This document shows, in pieces, positions 1-8,600 of a DNA stretch of 10,917 bases. The first letter of the stretch is position 1. Every line of letters begins with the position of its first letter. Where the stretch lies: NCBI GenBank assembly GCA_027600665.1, contig JADGJL010001024.1:1-10917 (forward strand), written 5' to 3'. The DNA comes from Irineochytrium annulatum. Lineage: Eukaryota > Chytridiomycota > Chytridiomycetes > Chytridiales > Chytridiaceae. Below the pieces are notes generated by a model. That model saw nothing but the letters and a program-made list of their open reading frames with translations. It did not search any database and had not been told where the DNA came from. A program made the position numbers and the translations under genes.

Positions 1-24
1 CGGTGCCTTGCGACGTCGTGGGTC

Positions 25-623
25 CTAACTATCTAAACTCCGCACTAGATGCTCACGCGAGAAGCAAAACATACACTCTAACATTCTCCTTCCTTTCCCT
101 CTCCTCCTTCTCTTCCATCTCCTTCTTTCTCTTTCCTCCTCCTTCTTTCTCCTGCTGTCCTTCTCTTGTTCTCTCTCATCCTTCATCCTGTCGCGCTCGC
201 GAAAAATGTCCTGTATAGCCCCAGCAAGATCAACACGCTTGCTCCCCACCATCTTGGCCGCAGCCGTCTTAAAACGATTCCTTGCGTCCTCGCAGGAAGT
301 GGTGGAGGAGTCCGTGCCGTCCAATGAAGCGATCCTGCGCTTCCGTGAAGGTCGAGCCGTCGGAGGGCCCCCAATTGAGCTGAGTGACACCCCAACCCCG
401 ACCAATTCCCCTTCATCCTCCGCGATGAGCTCCTCTAGGTTCTCAAAATTCCTCCATCTATCAGCGCTCCACATGCGCGCTCCACGGCCCCGCTGCCTTC
501 CATCGCGCCTCCGCCATCGCCGCTAGCATCCTCGCCGGCGTCCCTCAACCCCTCTCTAGCATCCAGATCGTCCATACCCAACCCCATCAAACTGAACCAA
601 GATCCCTCCTCCCTCAGCGGCAA
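25..623 (-). pseudogene. Coiled-coil tail ORFs, possible broken C-terminus of the Myb/SANT-like gene
   Basis: Two overlapping open stretches follow the TAG that ends the Myb/SANT-like gene. The first (435-623) is in the same frame as that gene and continues open right after its stop codon; it is Gly/Asp/Glu-rich. The second (25-474), one frame over, begins near MWSADRWRNFENLEELIAED, has a Ser/Thr linker and ends in a highly charged coiled coil (DIFRERDRMKDEREQEK, then EEERERRRWKRRRR). Related proteins that I recall from fungi have a disordered N-terminus, a trihelix DNA-binding domain and a C-terminal charged coiled coil, so these pieces fit as its tail. Joining them needs loss of the TAG and either an intron or a frameshift near 435-480. 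A GTATGG donor near 577 with an acceptor just before the MWSAD segment is possible. Alternatives are a separate small gene or decayed sequence. Confidence 0.4.
85..175. repeat. Pyrimidine-rich (CT) low-complexity tract
   Basis: The plus strand is almost purely C and T here (runs such as ctcctccttctcttcc). Read on the minus strand it is a purine tract encoding Lys, Arg and Glu, so it is also the coding sequence of the coiled-coil tail described at 25-474. It could be a microsatellite that has grown inside a coding region. Long polypurine-polypyrimidine tracts can form triplex DNA, but nothing here shows that. Confidence 0.7.
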
Positions 624-650
624 CTCCTCCGCAGCATTCGCAGCAGCAGG

Positions 651-1349
651 CTACTCCGTGGGGCGAGGCAACTCCGCGACGCTTGTTGGCTGTACGTTCT
701 GTCGATGCCCAAACAACGCACGCAGGCGGCTGAAGTGAGCGCACACCTTCTCGCACTTCTCTTCCATTGTCGTCAACCCCTCTGCCAAATCTTCCTCCGT
801 CAGCCCCATGCCCGTTGTCGTCCGGCTTAGCAACGCCACGGCTTCCTATATATTGTATGATATGATTGCCATCTAGCACGGTTCAGTACTGTTATCAATG
901 ATTAAAGCAACTGCATACCTGCTCTTGGCAATGTCACCTGTCCAGTTACATTTGCAGTACTTGTTCACGTGGTTGGCCAGTAGCTGGTTGCCGTGCTTCT
1001 TGGTCATCTTCGAGCGCGCCACAACAGACTTCCCGGTTGCCGCAGCGCCAACCATGATGTCAAAATTCGCTGGTGTCTCAAGAAAGGTGACCATCGCCTC
1101 AAATTGGGCGGGCGTCGTCCTCGTCCAATCCGTTTTTGGCTTGCCGGGCTCATCCATCTTCGTCCCAACGGATCCCCTTTGCTTTTGCTTCCTGGCCCCC
1201 AACATCTTCATCACGGACGACGCTGAATCCGCCAACAAGTTGCGGATGGTGGGGCCGTTGCCAACGGCAGGGGGGTTGCTGATGGCGGGGGCGCCTTGGG
1301 CAGCGGCCACGGCGTTGCTCGGCAGCGGTCCGAGGGCAGGTCGTGACAT
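651..1349 (-). CDS. Myb/SANT-like DNA-binding domain protein
   Basis: A probable nuclear DNA-binding protein. From the ATG at 1349 it has a Pro/Ala-rich N-terminus of about 70 residues with a basic patch (GARKQKQRG). A trihelix Myb/SANT-like region follows at residues 73-146: TDWTRTTPAQFEAMVTFLE, then KKHGNQLLANHVNKY and GDIAKSRYA. After the intron come a TTTGMGLTEEDLAEG segment and CAHFSRLRALFGHRQNV, a layout I associate with a large uncharacterised fungal family. The intron lies between about 846 and 918 and is ambiguous. A weak donor at 911 joined to the TATAG acceptor at 846 keeps frame and gives RYA-EAVALL (exons 912-1349 and 651-845, 210 aa). The better donor GTATGC at 918 keeps frame only with an acceptor at 826. 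The reading frame also stays open upstream to another ATG near 1494. The stop is a TAG at 651, after which the frame stays open. Target and role are unknown; a transposon-derived origin is possible. Confidence 0.55.
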
Positions 1350-1505
1350 CGACAAAAAGCCGCAGATCTGAACTCTCAGGCTGAAATGCGTCAATTTCGA
1401 CGCTTTTTGGATTTCGCACTTATTGGAATAGCACGCCAGGCTGAGCCAGCGTGTACTTATGAGATTATTGCCAAATGTAATTTTTGGACGCGCCATTTGT
1501 TTACC

Positions 1506-1532
1506 ACGCGTCATCACGCGTATCAGACGCGT
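1506..1532. promoter_or_regulatory. Cluster of three ACGCGT boxes (MCB-like)
   Basis: ACGCGT occurs at 1506-1511, 1516-1521 and 1527-1532, with a fourth copy at 1690-1695. ACGCGT is the MluI cell-cycle box bound by the MBF (Mbp1/Swi6) transcription factor in ascomycete yeasts. The cluster lies between the Myb/SANT-like gene (minus, start 1349) and the divergent plus-strand gene starting near 1905, so it could serve either. The motif is palindromic and gives no direction. Binding by an MBF-type factor is inference. Confidence 0.4.
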
Positions 1533-1593
1533 GACGAAGCATTTGTATCCGTGAAACAGTAGCGTAAGCAATCTGCCGAAATGTTTTAGCCAG

Positions 1594-1636
1594 CAGTTTA
1601 GCAGGGCAGTTTGATATTACAGTTTTACGGCAGTTT
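1594..1636. repeat. Short CAGTTT array
   Basis: CAGTTT occurs four times, starting at 1594, 1607, 1620 and 1631, so the spacing is 13, 13 and 11 bp. The flanks are partly shared (gggCAGTTTga, ttaCAGTTTTacgg, cggCAGTTTTaagg). It sits in the divergent intergenic region between two genes. It may be a small degenerate tandem repeat or a row of factor-binding sites. Confidence 0.5.
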
Positions 1637-1707
1637 TAAGGCGTATTTCACTATGCAGCCTGCTTTGTAGGAGTAGATAGCGGCCTATGACGCGTAGATA
1701 GTGACAG

Positions 1708-1714
1708 TATAAAA
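1708..1714 (+). promoter_or_regulatory. TATA-like box
   Basis: TATAAAA on the plus strand, just after the fourth ACGCGT box (1690-1695) and upstream of the ATG at 1905. It is a plausible core promoter for the now broken plus-strand gene, but it is a short match in fairly AT-rich DNA. Confidence 0.25.
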
Positions 1715-1904
1715 TCAGGGAAAGGAATTAACGAAAAGAACACACAATTCAACACAACCCATTGAGAATTATCACGCCAACGCTAATCCCACTCACTCTA
1801 CGCAAGGCAGTCGTCAGACAAGCTTCTTTATTCAATTTTAACACGTACTCCTACATGACCCGCCACCCCGAAGACTCAGCTTAACGCTTGGGACATGTAT
1901 TAAC

Positions 1905-3880
1905 ATGATTAGGTTACACAAAAGTGGCGCTTGGATTACGCCAGCGCGTCGACACGTTCGCCTCGGACCCCTACGCTACCTCCCGGGACCGATTCTCACA
2001 CCGGTGCGCAGCTTGGACAAAAGGCAACCGCAGAATGAAAGGGCGGTGCTCCCATTAGATGAAGACGAAGATATGAATGGGGCGGAGACGGTTGACGACG
2101 AGGACGAAATGAGCCGGAGGGGAGTTTTTGGGTGGTTGTGACGACGAGGCCCAAGCCCTGATCAAGAACATTCAGGACCGGAACGGCGGCACGGAGGAAA
2201 CGGGTGGCAAAAGGCTGCCTTGCTAATGATATGCATTCACAGTTTAACATCGTGAAAAGGAAATCTGTCTTAAAAGGGGCATACGAAGACGAATGGGTAC
2301 GCGTGTATAAGGCACACATGGCACGGAAGCTGATAGGTACAATATGTTTGTCTTGATAACTCTCACTGTTATAGCAAACGCGGCAAAACTGGGTGAGGCG
2401 GCGTGGGGGGGGAAGAAGGCCAACTTGAGAGAGTTTAACGACTTCGACCCCTGGTCCAAGTTGCCACCACAGCAGCAGGAGCCGTGGAACGAAAAGGCCA
2501 GACGCATGAACGAGGGTGGTGAATTGTCGACTTTTGAGCAGGAACTCGCTACTAAGATTTTCGTAAAGTCCCTTCAAAAATTCAAGAAGAGTGCTGGTAA
2601 GTTAGAGTTTCGCTTCTTTACATTATGGATATCTTAGATGTTGCCGGTGTTGATATCATTGGACTTTTCTGCGTGAACGGAAGTACAAAAGTTTGGATTG
2701 AGGTTATGGTAAGCAAGTGCTACAACGTTCAGTCAACCCTTACCCATCACAGGAAAAAGCGCAAAGAATGTCGAAAAGCAAATGATAGACTCATTTCCAG
2801 TGTCAATCGAGCAACTTTTTTATTCGGCTCAGGTGGGGTTTCTTAGCATTAATATCTCTGATGGAGTTGCAGACACAGGGGCGCCTTGATATGCTCAAAA
2901 ACCACAAGGCTTTTGGGATTTCGAAAGAATGTGATTACTCCAAGATCATGTCTTCCGTGGCGTCAAGATCAAACTTGGGACCCTTAAGAACTGGATTTGT
3001 TCGACATGGATAAGGTGTGCTCGGCTAACCATCTCGACGACGGTGTATACCATTATTCCGTTGCGTGAGCTTCTAAGCGGTGCGCACAATTAGACCGTGG
3101 ACAATTGGCAGTTTGACGAAGAATTAGTACGTATTAGAAGTAGCTTAATGCTTTACGTCAGCTGTAGTAACGGTAATTCCAGAAAATATCGCAAAGGACA
3201 AAGCATCACATGGAGAGGATTGCGGACGGCCTCGATGGAAGCGTGCCGTACGAGAATGAGAAGATTGTCTTCCGTGTGCGCGGCGACGACGATGGTCCCC
3301 TTTGAGTTATTTTAGGATTAGATTGCCGACTGCGTAACACCAGCCACCTCATAGCATACAACTCCATATATGGAAATGTTGCAACTTCCAGTGGTCGAAT
3401 TCTAACCCCTTTCTAGCGTTAATCCGTTGTGTTACGGAAGCAATCTCTGGGAATTTTCTACCTCGAGATGTTTTGTACTCGTGATTCACAAAGACAATGA
3501 TTTATATTGCCAGAATAAAATTGACGTTTATATGGCACCCGGGAATGATGCTGATGAGTCTGAGGGTTTCTTAGCACTCGAAGTTGATGGGAAAGATTAT
3601 TACTGTGGCGTGCAAATATGTCGCAAACGTCACGTCTCGGCCAGAGACATGTACTGGAAGGCGGGGATGATCCTGTGGTGATAAATGAAGACCTTGAGGA
3701 GTGCGAGGACACTGAGTGTCGCGGACGATGCGAAAGACCAAGTGGCCGGGGCTGAGTCGGTGGAAGTATGGTAGAAGGGGTCAAAAGAAGGAAGAAGCGA
3801 ACCGTCGCCAGGAAGAAGCTGGCAGATGAACTGATGTAGAAATTACGGATGCAAATAAGGAGAAACAGCAGAGTCAAGTG
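1905..3880 (+). pseudogene. Decayed multi-exon gene of unknown family (HMG-box-like part)
   Basis: I do not recognise the family. The gene keeps eight plausible GT-AG introns: 2204-2276, 2337-2374, 2597-2637, 2709-2752, 2833-2872, 3060-3093, 3127-3182 and 3334-3416. Six of the eight junctions preserve frame. The conceptual protein starts with an acidic region (LPLDEDEDMNGAETVDDEDE). Next comes a helical part with YEDEWVRVYKAHMARKLI and FDPWSKLPPQQQEPWNEKA, which has the W..L....+..W...A pattern of the end of an HMG box. Later pieces include GVDIIGLFCVNGSTKVWIEV, TQGRLDMLKNHKAFGISKEC, FDMDKVCSANHLDDGVYHYS, HHMERIADGLDGSVPYENEK, CFVLVIHKDNDLYC and EGFLALEVDGKDYYCGVQIC, then an acidic and a Lys/Arg-rich tail (VKRRKKRTVARKKLADELM). 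Single-base frame breaks are needed near 2125-2140, at the 2709-2752 junction, near 2981-2991, near 3292-3304 and near 3650. The neighbouring GPAT gene needs none, which argues for real decay over sequencing error. The HMG-box link is weak. Confidence 0.5.
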
Positions 3881-4275
3881 ACGAAATTACTTGCTCGATA
3901 CCTGTCGTCACGTTGAATTGCAATTCTTTATGCAGGCCGAATCAATAAAAGGTGGCGCTATCGTAATCAATTTCAATTCATTAAAACATTCCAAAGCTGT
4001 TGAAATATCATTTTAATTTTGTCTGTGGTATTTCATTTTTGTCATGACGTCGAGTGTAATGTAGTGTACCAAACGTAGGGAACTTCCTTGGTCGGATTCC
4101 AGCAGAAATGCATTATCTAACGAATTACAGAGAGGGGCATCTTCAGAACCGCGCTGTTACCAAAATGTTTCTGGGAGGTATATCTCTGGGTGAATACAAT
4201 CCCACAAAGACTATCACAAGCGAAATCGCCCGCCCAATTTGCAGCAAATCTTTTACAACATTTAAAACAACTCGT
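3881..4275. other. AT-rich intergenic spacer
   Basis: This lies between the ends of two converging genes, the plus-strand pseudogene and the minus-strand ANGEL-like gene. It is AT-rich with short A and T runs near 3955-4040. I see no gene in it apart from the polyadenylation-like signal. A plus-strand reading frame beginning at 4108 overlaps the ANGEL-like 3' end and matches nothing I know. Confidence 0.6.
3944..3949 (+). terminator. AATAAA polyadenylation-like signal
   Basis: AATAAA on the plus strand about 60 bp after the last basic-tail reading frame of the plus-strand pseudogene, at the start of an AT-rich spacer. The position suits its former 3' end. Confidence 0.35.
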
Positions 4276-5589
4276 TTACAGCTGCAAGCGAAAGTGAACG
4301 ATAAGAGGAAAGTGATCGGAAGGGTGGTGGATGCTCGGAATCACAATCTTTGTTGTCGGCGGCTCCAGATAGCCCAGCACCGATAACTTCTCCGGTGACG
4401 AGTACATTACGTAATCAACCAAACACGACGCCATTGCATGCTCCGTAGTCACATAAGCCCTGTTCTCCACGTCAGCAAACGGCACCGCTGTCTTGAATTT
4501 TATTGGGTGGCGCATGTGATCCTTAGGCCGGCCTCCCTCCATCAAAATCGGCGGTATCTCGCCCCCAGGCCGGGCACGAAAGCGGGCAGCGGATTCGCTT
4601 GGATTCGGGCCCGATAACTCGGCGCGCCGTTGTTTGATCAACTTGTTCAGGACATGTGGGGGGGGTCCGCCGACGTTTTGACCTGAGGGTTAAGTTTAGT
4701 CAATGGAAGGTATCAGCCCTGACTTTCCTGACATGTAAGATTCATTAATTAAGAAGGGATCGCATTCACCTGACAAGATGTAGTTCGTGATAACTGATCC
4801 GGGCTGACAACAAACGACGTATAAGCATTATGTCACTTGCCAACTTCGTACCAGGACGTTTAGGTCGCCGCAAAAAATCCCGGGAATCACCTCCGCGTTC
4901 TCGGTCATAAACTGGTGCATCGTTTCGGCAAGTATCTGAAACTGCGCGAGTTTACAAAGCCCGCGGTGTGTGTTGAACAAAAGATGCGTTGTCGCGATGA
5001 CGATGCAAGGAGCTGATCCAAACTCTTCGGTTGAAAAGCTAGCGACAATCCCGACGTTCTCCCGGATCCCATATTCAACGCACTCCAAACGCTTTAAGCA
5101 AAACTTGTCCTTCCAAAAGATAGCGCACCCATCAATATTGTCCCCCAACCGCTTCTTATAGCGTCCCTGGTACCCGAGCTTCCCCAATTCAGGTTCAAAT
5201 AGGCGATAAAATGCTGAAAGTTCCACCTCCTGCAAGCAGATGAAATCGCAGCCGTAGTACTTCAGCTCAGACATTAGGCGCGCGGATCGTATATCCCAGG
5301 CGAGGTCGGCGTTGTTCACCCATCTGTACAGGTGGTCATTGCGTGACTGAAGGCAATCGGCGAGGACGTTATACGTCATCAGCGTTAGATCGACAGTAGG
5401 TTGATTGGTAGGGGGCGGCTCGCAAACTAGCCATTCACGGTAGGCCATAACTGGCTGGAGAAGGTGCGAATCAGCCGAAGGCGGATGGGGGCGAGCGTCA
5501 CGTCGACGCGAGTTTGAGCCGTGTGGCTTCTGCAGAGGCTTTGGCCGCCGCCGATGGAGCTGCCGAAAATTCGACCTTCCAACAATCAT
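4276..5589 (-). CDS. ANGEL/Ngl-like endonuclease-exonuclease-phosphatase family protein
   Basis: A member of the Mg2+-dependent EEP fold, closest to ANGEL1/2 and yeast Ngl proteins of the CCR4 deadenylase group; relatives act on RNA 3' ends (poly(A) removal, rRNA trimming, or 2',3'-cyclic phosphate hydrolysis). From the ATG at 5589 there is a basic, disordered leader (RQLHRRRPKPLQKP), possibly a mitochondrial or nuclear signal. Catalytic motifs follow: MTYNVLAD (N74), FICLQEVE (E121), DGCAIFWK, ATTHLLFN (H202), GDLN (D242, N244) and, near the C-terminus, PSDHFPLIVHF. Exon 1 runs to about 4845-4852 and exon 2 is about 4276-4682. The cleanest GT-AG solution with frame kept is intron 4683-4844 with donor GTTGGC, giving 383 aa, but it leaves extra residues after GDLN. 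The stronger-looking donor GTACGA at 4851 breaks frame with that acceptor. A later ATG (5448) is another possible start. The TAA stop is at 4276. Confidence 0.85.
4683..4844 (-). other. Probable intron or insertion in the ANGEL-like gene
   Basis: This non-coding interruption falls just after the GDLN catalytic motif. It holds stop codons in the relevant frame and ends with a good acceptor (taaccctcag). It is about 160 nt, two or more times longer than most introns in this window. The sequence AAACGTC occurs on both sides (minus strand, 4855-4861 and 4672-4678), exactly 183 bp apart. Removing one copy plus the interior would restore a family-like GDLNVGGPPPHVLNKL. It may contain two introns and a tiny exon that I could not resolve. 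Confidence 0.5.
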
Positions 5590-5662
5590 AGAACTACGAT
5601 CAGCAATATTCAATGTGGAACAAAATAGACCAGAAAAGCTGTAACGACAAAGATCTCTACAT
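5590..5662. other. 73-bp spacer between GPAT stop and ANGEL-like start
   Basis: The two minus-strand genes are separated by only about 73 bp, which must hold the end of the GPAT transcript and the start of the ANGEL-like one. No AATAAA is visible in the spacer on the minus strand. Overlapping transcripts or a shared transcript are possible. Confidence 0.5.
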
Positions 5663-8600
5663 CTAAAGTTTAGGCTTCTTCTTTACGGCCCATGAGAACC
5701 CCTTCGCGGATACAGCCTCTTCACTCCCCTCCGATAACACCAGCACACCCGCCATGCTCGCCAACCGCATCACTCGAATGGCAACCGTCGCCGTATCTCG
5801 ACGGTTCTTACCCTCTCGTCGGAACCTATCACAAGCAATATGCTTAATCGTCATCACAATTTCGCAGTACAAAGCACGAACCTCCCAATCGACTCACACA
5901 ACTCCCACAGCTTCCCCTCCGGCGTGTGCTTATGCCATGGTTCGAACTGCTCCTCCTCGGGGCACTCCTCCCCATCCTCCTCCTCCTCGTCGTCGCCCCC
6001 ACCATTTGCGCCGGCGCTCTGCCCCTCGACAGCAGCCACCGACTTCTGCACGCGGTCGACAGTGGACGCATGGTTGTTATGTAGAATCGTGAAGGTCGGG
6101 ACCCACGACGACTTGGCGCCCGCCGGTGCCTTAACGTCCGGGTCAGGGGCGGCAGTGTGGGCGGTGACGACCTTCGATCGCCGGCCTTTCCCGGCCATGG
6201 GAGGCGGCGGGGAGGGTAGTGGCTTCTCTGGATACCACTCGCGAGAAAGCGCGACCCAGGTGATGTTCTCGATCGCTTTCGAGGTGGGAGCTGAGGGCTG
6301 ACCTTCCGGCGTTGCGGCGGGGCCCTTCCGGTACTGAATGACGCCCATCTCTTTCAGCCTGATAAAGGCGTTCTTCATAGTCTCCTTGTTCACGGCATCC
6401 AAATACGACAAATCACCTGTGACGCCGTTAACGCAAAAAGAAAAATTAGGACTACCTTCATAGTACAAGGTTTTTCCAAAGAACTGAGCCCGGTTTGTGA
6501 AGACGCGGTCGTCAAACCACGTCAAGCCATCACCGTCGAAATTCTCCGGGATCAGCGCAAAGCAGGCGATGCATGAGAGCCAATAAGTCTCCAAGAATGG
6601 CCACAGCAGGAAACAGTAAAAGTCTGGAAAATTCTTCAGCAAAATCCTTCTCCTAAATTAAGCCGCACCGAACGTCTCCCGACCAATCCTCCTCTCCTCG
6701 GCACTAAGGGTCATCCACCGCCTTCCAGTAGCAGCACCATTCGTGTCGATTTCGTCCTCGACCGTGAACACGCCGACAGCCGTCACCCCCTCAATAGTCT
6801 TATTCAAGTTTTCCCGCAAGCCGCCCGTGCCATATATGAACTCCGATTTCAGAAGTTGCGAAATGAAAGAAACGTCTGTCTCGAGATCGGGGTAAATCAA
6901 GATCCGCTGGTTCCGAACCGGACCACCAGCCTTCACCGTCGCGTACATCGCGGTCGATAAAATAGCTAATGCCCGTTAAACACGCCAACAGCGTCAAAGA
7001 CTGCTTTCACCTTCATTGATGAACAAGTGGATGACTTGGTTCCGGTAAAAGCTAAGCTCGAACCGCTTCACGGGATAGTAAACAGGCTCCAACAAGTCCT
7101 GCCGCTGCCCGATCAAGTCCCGGAGCACCTGAATAGCACGCTCCACGACCCACATGGTCGACTTGCCGCCGAAGTCGGCTACGTTCCCACCCTTCAGCGA
7201 GACGGTCCGCTTCAGCCATGTCACCTTACGAACGAGCTCGTCGCGACCCACGCCTCGTCCGCGAAGGGTTAGGATGATAGTCCCGACTGCGTACCATTGC
7301 ATTAAGTAAAGGGGTTACTAGGTTTTTGTACCTAAGGCTGTAGGCATGACGACGCTGACGGCGTTGATGTTCGAAAGAACGTGGTAGCCAAGGGTTTGGA
7401 GCAAAATGGTCCGGCTGTCCATATTGGATAGAGGTGTGAAGGCAGGCCCTCGGCGGATAACCTCGGAGCCGACGTATTCTTTCAAAGAGAACGGTTTCGC
7501 AAAACGAACATCGATTCGTCCCCATTTAAACTAATTTTAAAGTATGAGATCGCCCTATAGAATGACGACGGTCGACAACACACCTGCAAGATATTGGCGT
7601 TGTTCAAAAGCTGGTACAGGCTCTCCTTCTCCTTCGGCGTGCCAAGCAATTCCCGGACGTAACCCTCGGTCTCAATCACCTTATCGTACCCAATGCTCAT
7701 CGGCACGATGTAACAGTCTTTCACCCGCCCGGTAAGGATAGAGTCGAGAATGATCTTTAAAATCCCGAACTTCGGCTGAAGAAGCTTCCCGATACGAGAT
7801 CGCGTGCCTTCAATGAAAGCCTCGATATTGTGGCCGCGATTTAAAAGGAGCTGATAAAGTGTAAGCCGAACCATTTAATATAAATGCGTCATATTGTATC
7901 CACACCTCAATGTAATCCCGCATGATAGCGTTGTACATCACATCATCGCCCCACACTCTCCGGATGAAGAACGCTCCAGAGTGCTTCAATATGCTTCCGA
8001 CGACCGGGAGGTTCAAGTTATCACCGGCTGCAATATGGGGCAACGCGAGACCCAGGCGGTAGAAGATGTAGCTGATGACGAGGTAATCGACGTGAGACTT
8101 GTGGCAGGGCAGGAAGATGAGCGAGATTTTCTCCTTCTCGGCCTTCTCAGCCCACTTTCGAAGCTAATCCACTTGTTAAGGGTGAATTTCCTCCGCCAAA
8201 CAAAACCTCGACAAACTCGCTTTCGCGAATGTGCACCCCTTGATGATACATTCGGACCAAGATGTTGTTGACAGTGAAGGCGACAAACCTTCAATGGATT
8301 GTAAGCACGTGCATAATGCACCTCACGGCATGATCCAACCCACCGGATGATGCTGATCTTGTTCATGTCCGCCACCATCCCATCAATGATCTTAAGCGCC
8401 TGTGCCCAAATATCCGCCTCAGCCTCCTTCAGCGGATCCTTAGCATTCCCCTTGCCCCTCTTCTGGACCACCAGCGGCTGAGAAGCAAGCCGTTTCTCCG
8501 CCATCTGCTTCACCGCGGCCCTGACTGCCAACACGACACTAATGTCAGCCCATGCATATCGCGCGCCAACAAGAAACGATGAACGGCGAAATTAAGATAC

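Larger units (their letters stand above)
1350..1904. other. Divergent intergenic region
   Basis: No convincing coding sequence lies between the Myb/SANT-like gene and the plus-strand pseudogene, apart from a possible N-terminal extension of the former up to about 1494. Besides the ACGCGT and CAGTTT motifs listed separately, there is a TATAAAA at 1708-1714 on the plus strand, about 190 bp upstream of the ATG at 1905. That would suit a promoter reading to the right. Confidence 0.5.

Noticed and set aside
898..1371. 157-codon plus-strand reading frame
   Set aside because: Antisense to the Myb/SANT-like gene, whose minus-strand protein has recognisable domain sequence; no homology sense in this frame.
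1996..2577. 193-codon minus-strand reading frame
   Set aside because: Lies opposite plus-strand exons that have proper splice sites; its own sequence shows no domain.
3458..3877. 139-codon minus-strand reading frame rich in Ser, Phe and Leu
   Set aside because: Complement of the acidic and basic tail of the plus-strand pseudogene; composition explained by that.
651..3880. Idea that the Myb/SANT-like gene and the divergent HMG-like pseudogene form a mating-type locus or two-gene transposon
   Set aside because: The HMG-box match is weak, no terminal repeats or target duplications were seen around the pair, and divergence alone is not evidence.
4108..4386. 92-codon plus-strand reading frame
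   Set aside because: Overlaps the 3' end of the ANGEL-like gene in antisense; no recognisable motif and no sign of splicing.
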